Positions 39,299 through 49,808 of a stretch of 64,000 nucleotides of DNA are shown here, one piece after another. The translations under genes and the position numbers were made by a program. The notes beneath the pieces were generated by a model, which was not told the origin of the DNA, did not search any database, and saw only the letters and a program-made list of their open reading frames with translations. Origin of the DNA: Rhynchopus sp. YZ270_cl-10. Taxonomy: Eukaryota; Euglenozoa; Diplonemea; Diplonemida; Diplonemidae. How positions within the stretch are numbered: the first letter of the stretch is position 1; every line of letters begins with the position of its first letter. The stretch is taken from the NCBI GenBank assembly GCA_964035575.1, contig OZ037878.1, forward strand, positions 372,001-436,000. Direction: 5' to 3'.

Positions 39299-40514
39299 TC
39301 AACCCTTCTTAACCCTCTTGCCAGGACGCACCACAGCGGTGTCCCTCTTCACTCGTGGCGTCTGTTCCTCCTCACCTTCATCCTCGCTGCACGCAGGCGA
39401 ACCCTTGCTCTCTGCGAACCCTGCTTCCCTTTCCTCAGAGGGCTCTGTGTCTGCATGAAGACGCTTCCGCCTGCACCCTTCTTTCTGCACGGTTGCGGGG
39501 TCGGGCACGTTGTCAGTCTCGCATCCCAGCCCGTGAATCACGTTTGTCGGCAAAGGCGGTTCTTTCACAAGCAACCTCCTCACAACCAGAGCGTCCTTGC
39601 TCAACCCTGAGGCATCGATTTTTGTTAACTCTGGGTAGGAGTAGAAGACGCCCTCCCTAATACTCCTGACCCCGCTCAACGCAGACAGGCAGGGACCGGA
39701 GAGCGAGCAACCCCCAAAGAAGCACTTTCCAATGGTGACGACACTCCTCAGCCCCGAAAGACAAACTCTCTTCAACGCCGGGCAGGCGTAAATAAAGTAG
39801 TCACCTATTTCGGTGACATTGCTCAACCCCGAGAGGTCCACAGACGTCAAATGGTTGCAGCTGCAAAGAAAATTCTCCTTAATCACAGTCACACGGCGAA
39901 ACACAGAGAGGTCAACCGTTCGCAATGCAGAGCCGCTAAGAAAGCTTTGACCTATTTCAGTGACACTGCCGAACCCCGACAGGTTGATGCTCTCCAATTC
40001 ATACGCGTTGCTGATGAAGTAACCTCCTATCACAGTCACATTGCACAACCCTGAAAGGTCAAGCTCTGTCAACTGTCGGCAACGGTGCAGGAACCAATCC
40101 CCTATTTCTGTAACGACCGACACAGCACTAAGGTCAAGTCGCGTTAACGCATTGCCGTATAAGAAGTAACCGAGAAATCTGAGTCGCAACCTCCGCCTCC
40201 AAAAGCAAACGCGCAACGTCCGGATCGTCCACAGTCGCCAACCTCTCTTTTGTCAGGTCTGTCTCGCCCAATGCGTGAAGTGCTGCAATGGCAGCAAACT
40301 TCGTTGTCCTCCTCAGGATTATCGTGTCCCCAGCACTCAGCTCCTTGATGCCCTCCTCTTCACGCAGCACCTCCCCTCTGAAAGTCATCTGAAAGCTGTC
40401 TTCCTGCAACCCTGCTGCAGACGCCACCTTCAGACGCAGGTGCCCAAGTGCATCATCCACACCCACCTCCACCACATGTTCCTTCTCATCAAAATCCTTT
40501 ATCGTGAGATCCAT
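39299..40514 (-). pseudogene. ubiquitin-like + BspA-type LRR protein, copy 3 (frameshifted)
   Basis: The UBL half starts at MDLTIKDF (40514) and stays open to ~40134. The LRR half is open from ~40216 to 39299 in the next frame. Aligning with copy 1 shows one extra base where copies 1 and 2 keep frame (near 40170, in the segment equivalent to ISHYFLQG). Either the gene is broken or the base is a sequencing error. This copy keeps the long tail absent from copies 1 and 2: CRRKRLHADTEPSEEREAG...DEGEEEQTPRVKRDTAVVRPGKRVKKG, acidic then basic, possibly a nuclear-localising end. The LRR variable blocks are the most divergent of the three. Confidence 0.75.
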
Positions 40515-41014
40515 TTTTTGTGTTGTTGTGTTTTGTGCTGTGGCGTTTATCGTGGAGAAGGTGTGGACAAGCAAGAAACAAAGAGATGAAAACGGAAGCT
40601 GCAATATGCAGACAACCCATTAGTGAGCGAACTCAACAGGATGCAGGCACAAAGTACCCTGCGGCACACAACCAGAAGATGCAGAAAGAAACTGTGGCTT
40701 GCCTGCACCCGCAATGTGAACGAGACCTGCACATCACCACTCGTCACCACCAACCCACCTCCCGATGAAGCATCCTGAGCTTGCAGTATCCCACCTCCTG
40801 CACCACATCGTATTGTGAAGGAAGCAATGACAAAAGAACAGAGGACTCTGAACCTCACAAGGCCAACAGCCGAGGAACTACCTTCATCCGTGCATGGGAA
40901 AGTCAGTCTCGTCTTCTTAATGTTGTAATCAGCAGCTGTTGCCTCATACGCAAATTGCCAAATTATTAAGTTTTGTCATCATCCGGCGGAACTGTTCGGA
41001 GGAGGGAGGGAGCT
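40515..41014. other. unique segment upstream of LRR copy 3
   Basis: Unlike the other copies, the 5' module is not adjacent to the start codon but 570 bases away. The intervening minus-strand frame (about 40547-40858) reads RFRVLCSFVIASFTIRCGAGGGILQAQDASSGGGLVVTSGDVQVSFTLRVQA, like a signal peptide and mature start, but it has no ATG and no family match. It may be another deleted-gene remnant. Confidence 0.35.
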
Positions 41015-41300
41015 CTCGCAGATGCTCGGCGTACGTTTGGCCACAAAGAGGACCACCGCACTTCCTAGAGTCTGCTCCTCTCGTGCTGAGGTGTGCTGCT
41101 GTTTTGTGTCAGAGTGAGCTGAGTAATGTTTGTCATCAGAGTCGATCAAGCTAACAGGAAACGTTGAAAAGGTTTGTCATCACGCGTCTAGAAAATGGAA
41201 AAATTGGAACCAGCACAGACAGGTCTCTTGCCAAGGTTGACAGACAAGACGAGGGATGCACCCGAATGACCGCCAGAAGACCTTGCCCTTGACTCAAATG
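41015..41300. repeat. flanking modules of the LRR/GH3 cluster (right end)
   Basis: 41015-41087 and 41088-41184 repeat 31327-31498 almost exactly. 41193-41300 is a shortened 3'-side module. With the left-end copy these bracket the amplified cluster at 31.3-41.3 kb. Confidence 0.75.
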
Positions 41301-42591
41301 ATGCATTTTTCTTTTTGCAAATAGCCCCCCCCTCGTTTTTTTTTTTTTTTTTGTGTGTATTTTATGTAAAATATAGCTTCTTTTTCATGATGGGTTTGGT
41401 ATTAGAGTTTGGGGAACGTTGGGTACTGGGGGGACGCTGTGGAAGGAGCAGTGCAACAAGAGGGAAAGGGTGTTTGGAGAAGGTAAGGCAAGGGTCGGAA
41501 CCAACACGGACAAAAGCCAAAAAAAATAAAAAAAAAAAATGAGGAAATCTGTAAGATAAACCTAAGCCTCTCTGTTTGCTTAGTCACCTCCAAGAGAAAA
41601 AAAAGTTGGAAAATACCCCCCGAATCTCTAAGCCACCTTTACAAGGACCCTTAACCACAAGGGTTACTCGCAAGAGCAGGTGTTTTATAAGAAAAAAAGA
41701 AAAAAAAAAAAATGCACACCAAAACCGAATCTCCCCAACAAAAAAAGAAGAAAAAAAAACCTTGCGACAATCATGATTAGTGGCGCAACGATCCTATTCT
41801 TTCTCATTGCAAAAAATAAGAAAAAGAAGAAGCAGCATTCCAAAAACAGAGTTATTGAAAAGAATCCCACAAGAGAAAGACTACATTAACTAAACGAAGT
41901 GAATTTGATAACCGATGTGGATACAAACACGCAAACTATAAAAAAAATAGTATTTTTTCCCCTGAAAATATCATACTTCGTAGTCCGCCTGAGTCTGCCA
42001 AAAAAAAAAATCCCACCAAGACCCGACCGAGTTGAGACGGCCTCGAAATCGCTGGAAACATCTAATTTTTCCAACTTCACCACAGAATTTGTCACGAGGG
42101 ACTATATTATATCTGAAATACAAAACACAACAAAAAAAAATTTTTTTTGAGAGTGAGGCTATCTTTTTTAGTGACTGGTGTATCGCCTGCATTTTTTTTT
42201 TTTAATATTTTTTTGTTGAGCTTCGTTCTATCACTTTCTTCCCAAACTCCCACTTTAAAGAAAAAACTTTAACTATGGATTTTTGAAAACTTGGTTGTAT
42301 TAGTGTAGCCACCCTAGAGTGTGCTTCACTATAGGATTTTTGTTTTTGTAACACGTGTCCCTCTCTTATGCACAAACCTCTTCAGGGAAGTGGGGTCGGG
42401 GTTCAACATTATTAATTGCAGTGGCACCCAACTTTTCAAATAAACCGATAACCTCCTCGGGCCTCCACGCCCTATTGTGAAGTTCTTTTTGTGCTATTTT
42501 GTTATCACACATCCCAAAAAAAAAAAAAAAAATTGAAAATAATCGTGGGATACAAAAAAGGGTACACACTTCCCAATAAATACAACTTTTT
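41301..42591. other. intergenic, homopolymer-rich
   Basis: A CTCTCGT-type hairpin (41549-41589, stem CTAAGC/GCTTAG with a longer loop) and a TAGTG...CACTA repeat (42284-42334). The remainder is A/T-run sequence whose ORFs are Lys- or Phe-rich. No gene is supported. Confidence 0.55.
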
Positions 42592-42765
42592 TTGCACACA
42601 CGAAGTGTGATTGGAAACTAAACATATTTAAAACCAACGATAGATCTGTCTTTACGCTTTTTCCTTTTGAATCCTCCCCCTCATCCATTATCATGTGCGT
42701 CATAGGCAAAGAGCCTAAATGGCTGCGGTCAACGAAAAATTTTTTAACTTCGTTACCGAATAAAT

Positions 42766-44670
42766 ATGGCACGGAGGAGTAGGACTCGTGCGCGGGGTGG
42801 CAGGGGACGAGGAGGAGCACGGGTTGCCGTCGTGCAGTGCGTCGCAGGAGCAGTTGGGCCCTCGCTGACGCACCCTCCGCTGCAGTGTGGCTTGAGGCCC
42901 TGTGTGTGGGTACGACGCTGGAGAAGAGCGCGTGCACCACCATTGCGTCCTGCTTTCCCGACATTCGGAGCGCCGCCGAAGATGTACGCGCCTCCACCAC
43001 CGCCCGCGCTCCCGAGGAGGACGGAGGAGGACGATGGGCCTGATGTTGTGCTCCTGTACGGGGAGGCAACGATTGTTTTGGATCGCCGCTTTGTGTCTGC
43101 TCCCGCCGAACGCGCTGAGGGGGAGCTGGCGGAGATCTCCCGTGCTAGGTTGGACCTGGATGCCCTAACGGCGATGGACTCTCAAGGTCTTCTGACAGGA
43201 GTCCTCGACGTGATCCGGTCCCCCGAAGCCTTCACGGCAGCCCTCACCGAGGAGGGCCGAAAAGTCCTGGAGTCGTCAGTCCCGGTAAAGAGAGGGACTT
43301 CCAGGCATATGCTGCGCCACTGGGGGAAGCTGCAGAAGTGGGGTGTGATGTCTCGGTCTGGCGAGCAGAAGGTGATACTTCCCGCCTTCACCGTGCCGAA
43401 GAAGGTGCGGGGACTGAGGCTGGTCTGCGACGGTCGGAAGCTGAACCGCCTGATGCGTGACCCCCCTCCCATGTATCTACCTTCCATACATAAGGTAGTG
43501 AAGAGGTTTCTGGACAGTGCGTACGTGGTGCAAGCTGATGGGCGGAGCTGGTTTTACCAGTTTCCGCTGGCAGATGGTGTGGACGATTTCTTTGGAGTGA
43601 ACCTGGCAGGTGCACGCGGACCCTTTGTGAGGGCAAAGCTCAACGTGCTGTGCATGGGGTGGAGTTGGGCGCCGTGCATCGCGCACCGCTCGGCTATGGT
43701 GTTGCTGCCAGAGGATGAAGGGATACCTTGGGTGGACAACTTCTTTGTCGTGGGCAATACCTTGCAGGAGGCAGAGAGGCGCTACTCTTCGTTCCTCCGA
43801 CGCGCTGAACGTGTCGGTGCCGAGCTGAATGACGACGAGGGAGAGGGAGTGCCTAGGACGAACTTTTGCGCTTTGGGCCTGGAGTTTGACTTGGCGAGTT
43901 CCCCAAGACGGTACCGTGCTGCCCCTGACTGGATTGAGAAGTGTGTGGAATCCCCCGTTCTCAGTGCGGTGTTGAAAGACGACTGCACTGCCCGGGATTT
44001 CTACAAAGTATTGGGAGGTTTCGTGTGGTTTTTGTATTGTACCAAACGGAATTTGTGTTATTACCGTGATTCTCTTTCTTTTCTGCGGCGTACCGCGTCT
44101 TTACTTGCTATTGACCCACAAAAGTGGGATGTTCAACTTTTTATCCCCCCATCTGTTATCTCAGAATTCACAGGCATAGTGTCTGTGATGCGTTGTAATG
44201 ACTGGATTGTAGACCAACCAGAGAGACCCACCGTGGTGACTTGGTCAGATGCCTCGGACCGCGAGTGGGCTGCTTTAATAGAATCTGAGTTTTTCGAACC
44301 TGTTGTTCAGGGTGTGTTTCCAGATCCTGAGAAACATCACATATACCTGAAAGAGCTATACGCTGCTTGGCTAGCCGTTCGGTTAGCGGCCGCAAACCAC
44401 CCTAATCATGAAGTGTCTCTTCAGGTCGACAACGCCGCTGCAGTGGCAGCTATAAACAAAGGTCACAGCAAGAATTATCTAGCTAACGAGCTGCTGTGTG
44501 CGATTTTTGACACTGCAAAGACAGCAAACATGTGTGTATCCGCCACGTGGGTGGACACTTTAAGTCAACGTGCTGACGAGTTCACTCGCGGGACGGTGGC
44601 CCCCACGATGGTGTCACTCCCCCCTGTGCTCAAAGAATACGAGAGTGTGGAGGCAATGTTTTGTCAATAA
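42766..44670 (+). CDS. retroelement reverse transcriptase-RNase H
   Basis: 634 codons in the element above. An Arg/Gly/Ala/Pro-rich basic start (~1-90) precedes RT: FTVPKKVRGLRLVCDGRKLNRL, YVVQADGRSWFYQFPL, KLNVLCMGWSWAP, IPWVDNFFVVGN. RNase H follows with TWSDASD, YLKELYAAWL, LQVDNAAAVAAINKGHS and SQRADEFTRG, the D-E-D-D set. The catalytic strand has VDN, the counterpart of WIDN in the 7354-10470 frame, so both belong to one broad lineage although their sequences differ widely. Codon use is GC-rich at the start and more AT-rich toward the end. Confidence 0.85.
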   Translation: MARRSRTRARGGRGRGGARVAVVQCVAGAVGPSLTHPPLQCGLRPCVWVRRWRRARAPPLRPAFPTFGAPPKMYAPPPPPALPRRTEEDDGPDVVLLYGEATIVLDRRFVSAPAERAEGELAEISRARLDLDALTAMDSQGLLTGVLDVIRSPEAFTAALTEEGRKVLESSVPVKRGTSRHMLRHWGKLQKWGVMSRSGEQKVILPAFTVPKKVRGLRLVCDGRKLNRLMRDPPPMYLPSIHKVVKRFLDSAYVVQADGRSWFYQFPLADGVDDFFGVNLAGARGPFVRAKLNVLCMGWSWAPCIAHRSAMVLLPEDEGIPWVDNFFVVGNTLQEAERRYSSFLRRAERVGAELNDDEGEGVPRTNFCALGLEFDLASSPRRYRAAPDWIEKCVESPVLSAVLKDDCTARDFYKVLGGFVWFLYCTKRNLCYYRDSLSFLRRTASLLAIDPQKWDVQLFIPPSVISEFTGIVSVMRCNDWIVDQPERPTVVTWSDASDREWAALIESEFFEPVVQGVFPDPEKHHIYLKELYAAWLAVRLAAANHPNHEVSLQVDNAAAVAAINKGHSKNYLANELLCAIFDTAKTANMCVSATWVDTLSQRADEFTRGTVAPTMVSLPPVLKEYESVEAMFCQ

Positions 44671-44689
44671 TTGTTTTGTTTGTTATGGC

Positions 44690-45220
44690 GCGTGCTGGCT
44701 TTGCTCAGTGCCCCATGAGTTTTTATATTTTTCCCCTGCCCACGGGGCGACGAAGGGATGTTTATTGTTCATCAACATTTTATCGCTGGTGCGTGCTGAC
44801 TCTGCTTGGTGCCCCATGCATTTTATTTTTCCTTCCCGCTCACGGAACGACGAAGGGTTTTGTTATTGTTATCATTTTCTCGCTTGGAGCGTGCTGACTC
44901 TGCTTGGTGCCCCTTGTGCTTTTTACTTTTTCCCCTGAAGGGGTGTCAATGTTCATCAACACTTTATCGCTGGTGCGTGCTGACTCTGCTTGGTGCCCCA
45001 TGCATTTTATTTTACCTTCCCGCTCACGGAGCGACGAAGGGTTTTGTTATTGTTATCATTTTCTCGCTTGGAGCGTGCTGACTCTGCTTGGTGCCCCATG
45101 CATTTTATTTTACCTTCCTGCTCGAGGAGCGACGAAGGGGTGTTTCTTGTTCATCAACATTTCATCGCTGGTGCGTGCTGACTATGCTTAGTGCCCCATG
45201 CATTTTATTGTTTGCCTTCC
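44690..45220. repeat. ~95-100-bp tandem array in the retroelement 3' region
   Basis: About six head-to-tail units keyed by GCGTGCTGACTCTGCTTGGT and CCCCATGCATTTTATTTT, with alternating spacers (CATCAACATTTTATCGCTGG or TTGTTATTGTTATCATTTTC). Two further degenerate units lie near 45690 and 45780. Three-frame short ORFs here are artefacts. Confidence 0.75.
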
Positions 45221-46390
45221 CGCTCACAGTGCGTCGTAGGAGTGTTTAGTGTTTGTTTTATTTTTTCATCACCTAGGGTTCAATGGTGGTCTGTGTGGGC
45301 CTGTCGCGGGACGACTGGTTTTTCTTTGAGGAGCTTGTCCTCGTATTGTGCGTGCGCGTTCTGTTTTCTTGCGTTGTGTACGTGGTATTTTCCTGCCAAG
45401 GGCGGGTTGTTCTGATGGCCACGAGCCCCGCTATACGCGGTTGAGGACACGTTTTAATACCACGCCTCCCTGCTTCACGAACGTCCGCTGCCCAGTAGTT
45501 TGGAGAGGCGACTCTCGCGGAAGATTGTCGTTTCGGTGGTGGGTCCGCCCGTGCTGGTTTTTGTAGTCCCTGCTTATCACTGACACCGTTTTCCTATTTT
45601 TTGCTCTCCCGTTTGATGGTACTGACTCTGCTTCGTGCACCATGCGCTTTTATCTTTGTTTGAAATGTGTTCCCCTGTATGGGGTGTGCTGACTATGCTT
45701 GGCACTCCTTGCGCTTACGGCCCCCCCTTATCCACTGTCTTCGAGACGGCGAATGGATATCAACACGATTTCTTTCTGTGAGTGCTGGCTTGCTCGGTGC
45801 TGTGTTTACCGTTTTTCTTTCTTTTCCTACCGTTTCCCCCCTTTTTTCTTCCCCGTTTAACTCCGTACTATGCTACTATTCCGCTGCGCGGTCCCTTTGG
45901 GTCATGCTGCGGTCAACGAAAAAAGACATAGTAGTAGAGTAGTAAAGACAGATCAGTTGGTATAATGTTATGTTTAGTTTTTGCACACACGAAGTGTGAT
46001 TGGAAACTAAACATATTTAAAACCAACGATAGATCTGTCTTTACGCTTTTTCCTTTTGAATCCTCCCCCTCATCCATTATCATGTGCGTCATAGGCAAAG
46101 AGCCTAAATGGCTGCGGTCAACGAAAAAAGACATAGTAGTAGAGTAGTAAAGACAGATCAGTTGGTATAATGTTATGTTTAGTTTTTGCACACACGAAGT
46201 GTGATTGGAAACTAAACATATTTAAAACCAACGATAGATCTGTCTTTACGCTTTTTCCTTTTGAATCCTCCCCCTCATCCATTATCATGTGCGTCATAGG
46301 CAAAGAGCCTAAATGGCTGCGGTCAACGAAAAAAGACATAGTAGTAGAGTAGTAAAGACAGATCAGTTGGTATAATGTTATGTTTAGTTT

Positions 46391-48547
46391 TTTCCGTTGG
46401 CCATTCATAGGCTCTATCCCTTGCGTGATGCAGGGGGCAAAAATAAAGGTGCCGTGTGTAGAAAAACACACAGTCAGTCAATGTTCGGAAAAATCAAAAA
46501 AAAAAAAAAAAAAGGTACAGAATCTTTACGGTTCGTGTATTTTAGTGTCCAGATTATTTACGGTCTATATATTTTACGTTTACAGTCAAACTTTGAAACC
46601 GAAGGGACCCCGCGCGTCTTTAGAAAAAGGAAGCACAGCGTTGTTCTGAAAAAAGTTTTAGATTCATATACTTTCAGTTCACAGAATTGAAAGCATTTTG
46701 AGAGGGTCAACACATAAAGTTGAAAGGATTATTTCATATGCATTCGTTACTAAACGAAAAGGCATAGAGGGTTGCGATGTGCTAAAATGAAATGAGTAAA
46801 AAAAACATAGAAACTGAACACTCATCACACAAAAAAAACCCCATGGGAGAGAGGTTGTGGTGAAACGCAGACACCTCGACCTGTTTGGTGAGGCGTGGCT
46901 CTACTGCGGTTCGTCCCCCAGAACCGCAAAGTGTGTTCAAAATGCTTTGTTTCCATTTCCTCCTTCATGAGGCGACAAAAAAAATGGCGACAACAGCCTC
47001 CGACTAACCCACACATGTGCCAGCCCCCGGGATGAAAGCTGAAAGCAAAAGAAGAAAAACAAAATATAAGAAAGTGAGCAATATACCTAAGTCTACTCTC
47101 GCTACTACTTACCAAAAACGTGGAGGAGATGAAACGCCACTCGCGTGCAAGCACACACTTGCTAAGGCCGCACAAAGAAATAAAAGTTTATGAGATGAAC
47201 CTGAGCCTTCGCGTGCTTGGTCACCTTCTTCACAATCGTTATCGCACAGCATCAACAGAAAATCCCCTGAAATGAAGGAGCGCGGTACGAGGAAGGATAG
47301 CACGACTTATTTTGTTTCTTGAAAAATTGTTGGAGGTAGTGTAGTTGCCCTCGGTTGTGTTTGCCACAGTTGTGCAATCTCCCTTCTTAAAACACACCGT
47401 CCATTTTTGACTATAAACTGTTAACACAACTCTTATCAGAGTCTCCCAGAAGAAAAAGAAAATCGTGTAAGATGAAATGTGCCTCTCGTGCATACACATC
47501 CAAACCTGATACATTTTTTTTTCTATTTTTTTCTGGAACGAATCTGATCGGGAAATTGCAACCCTAGAAATGAATTCAAGCAAAGTAACTCACTGTGCTG
47601 GGCGGCATCAAGGGTTTTTTGGTGAAGAGCTTCTTTTCAGGTATAGCCAAAATAGACATCCAGGGAGACAAAGCGCGCAAAAGAGGGCAAAAATGATTAC
47701 AAAAACCGTCCATGAGTTGCAAGGCTTCGTACAGGATAGATGTACAAAACATAGAACAAGAAAACTAAGATGTCTGTCCCTCACGTACACATCTGTAAAA
47801 GAGTATTCTGGTACACTTTATGTTTGCGCACATCCAGGGACGGCGACTTGTAGATGTATAGTATTGACAAAAAAACAAGAAATTGAAAAAAAAAAAGGGG
47901 GAGGAAAAACATTTAGAGTATGCACAGGGGATACACTGATCCCCTCTCACCTCCCAGTGCGGCAGCCCCGGATGAAAACACACAAAAAAAAAAATGAGTT
48001 GTAAAGATGAACCTAAGCCTCTCGGACTTGGTTACCTAACAAAGAGGAAATATAAACAACGTTCGTTGACACAGGGAAAGGGTCAAAAAAAAATGTGAAA
48101 AAAGTGAAGATTCCTTCTGTCTGTTTACGCTTCCACACACTACCTCTCACCGGTTGGGTGGTGTTGCGGAGCGGTTGGGTGAGTGAACGACGTGACACTT
48201 TCCGCTAACAAAGTAGTCTGCGTTTAAAATAAACCCTTTTCAAAAAAAAATGAATGCGTATGAGGGGATACACATCCAAAACCAAACAAAACAAAAAAAC
48301 CAAAAAAACCAAAAAAAAAAACCAAAAAAGCGGTCCGATACTGCTTCGCTATTCTGAAACGCATTATCGACCGCTACCCATTGTTTTACTGAGCTAGGGA
48401 GAAAAAAAAAAATAAGAGAAAGACAAGAACCTAAGGTGAACCTAAGCCACTGCTTTAGCGCCACCTTAAAGTTTAAAACAACTGAATGAAACGTACCGTA
48501 TTTTTAGATTATTTTCGCTTCCCCCCCCCTTTAGGTGTACAATATTA
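46391..48547. other. intergenic, repeat-rich
   Basis: Dispersed repeats at 46860-46885 and 47012-47043 (CCCGGATGAAAGC family), 47188-47224, 48004-48038 and 48432-48468 (CTCTCGT family), 47328-47383 (GTTGGAGTAGTGTAG family) and 47465-47500. Positions 48127-48215 match 61399-61500 in inverted orientation. A 144-codon plus-strand frame at 47570 lacks any domain and crosses A-runs, so I do not call it. Confidence 0.55.
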
Positions 48548-49029
48548 CACTGCGGCCAAGGGTGTGATATCATTGGACAGCATTTGGGGATAGCAAATGC
48601 TCTCCCCTCCCTTTGGGATAGCATTTTTTTTGTCGGTAATTTTCCTGAAAGCAAAAAAAAAAAAAAAAAAATGCTAGCCCCAGCAATATGCTAATCGATA
48701 GCATTTTGCATTTCGCTATCCAGGTAATTTTCAAAAATGCAAAGTGCTATCCCAAAGCAGCGTAGGGATATGCAAAATGCAAAATAGCTATCGATTAGCA
48801 TATTGCTGGGGCTAGCATTTTTTTTTTTTGCTTTCAGGAAAAATTACTGACCTTAAGTCAGCTCTCGGTTCATCCCGCGTCGCCAGTCCTGCTTACCAGA
48901 AGTGGCCCACTTAGAACCAGGATTCTACGTCAGGGGAAAAAAAAAATGCTATCCCAAGGGGAGGGGAGGGCATTTGCTGTCCCCAAATGCTGTCCAATAT
49001 GATATTCCCACACACCCTCAGCCACAGTG
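48548..49029. mobile_element. TA-flanked CACTG...CAGTG MITE
   Basis: 482 bp. Ends CACTGCGGCCAAGGGTGTG and CACACCCTCAGCCACAGTG are imperfect inverted repeats continuing through GCATTTGGGGATAGCAAATG. TA lies on both sides. A nested inverted pair (GCTAGCCCCAGCAATATGC at ~48672 and its inverse at ~48795) encloses GCTATC-rich sequence. Its ends and GGGATAGCA words match the 2.4-kb transposon at 57194-59621, so it is probably mobilised by that family. Confidence 0.75.
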
Positions 49030-49808
49030 TACCTTCTAGGTTCCAGGTACAAAATTGATGCACAAATAAAGGCAATGCTCCTAAAGGAGTTGAAGGTGCA
49101 AACGCCTTACAGTACAGCGTCGCTACTTCTATTATGTGTCAAGGCAACAAAACAAAAACAAAAAACGCCCTGGGTTCTATCAACGAAGGGGCTAACTACT
49201 GACAGACATCATAATGTGCAAGCCCTTGTGTTGTGTTTTTTTTAAAATAATTTTGAATAATTGATAACGTGTAGACACCTCGCTTTTTTTTCGTGTGAGC
49301 TCCCACGCAAGCCGTTCCTCGCCTATCTCTCGTTTAGTGGGATACCGTTACTACGTCCTCCTCCCGCCTCCCCTCGTCAGGTAATGGGGATCATTGGATG
49401 GCCAGGGTAATTAGGCCCGGGGCGAGATAGGTTTGGTCAGGCTTTTTGTTTTATTTTTGCTGATTTGGAAAATGACGGGTTCTGAACAAATTCCCGGGCG
49501 CAGCGCTATAATATGCTTGAGAAAATGGGCCAAAAAAAAATCAACCAGAAAATATCTCAGAGAGGCAAAGCTCTTCACACACATCCTTTTTTTTAAAAAA
49601 GAGAAGTTGAAAAAAGTGCAAAACATCTCGCCACCAGACGGACTCACAAAAAAAAAAAAACATTATTTAATACCTCCCGGTATACACACCTTTTACCAAC
49701 CCTAAGGGTTTTAAAAAAAAACACCGTTTTCCCCAACCCCCACCTACAAACTACGCTACTATTAAAAATGACGTTTTTTTTTTTTAACCCCTCATTGCGA
49801 CACTCTTT
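49030..49808. other. intergenic spacer
   Basis: A GTAGACACCTCG-type repeat lies near 49270. The rest is A-rich 3' flank of the WD40 gene. I see no gene. Confidence 0.5.

Larger units (their letters stand above)
42592..46390 (+). mobile_element. Ngaro/PAT-like retroelement with split direct repeats
   Basis: Parts: A1 42592-42739; one RT-RNase H ORF; a tandem-repeat 3' region; then B1 45925-45980, A2 45981-46128, B2 46130-46185, A3 46186-46333, B3 46335-46390. A copies are 148 bp and B copies 56 bp, identical as read. A1...B1-A2-B2 is the split-direct-repeat layout of PAT/Ngaro-type tyrosine-recombinase elements, here with one extra A-B unit (205-bp period). Neither a recombinase nor a gag frame is visible, so it looks partial or non-autonomous. 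The identical repeats suggest a recent insertion. Confidence 0.8.

Noticed and set aside
44570-45191. Several plus-strand ORFs after the second RT gene
   Set aside because: They are readings of a ~95-100-bp tandem array in different frames.
44690-46390. CRISPR-like array
   Set aside because: The repeats are long, contiguous and part of a eukaryotic retroelement; there are no unique spacers between short repeats and no cas genes.
47570-48004. 144-codon plus-strand ORF
   Set aside because: It has no domain, crosses dispersed repeats and A-runs, and is on the strand opposite all host genes; it is likely chance.
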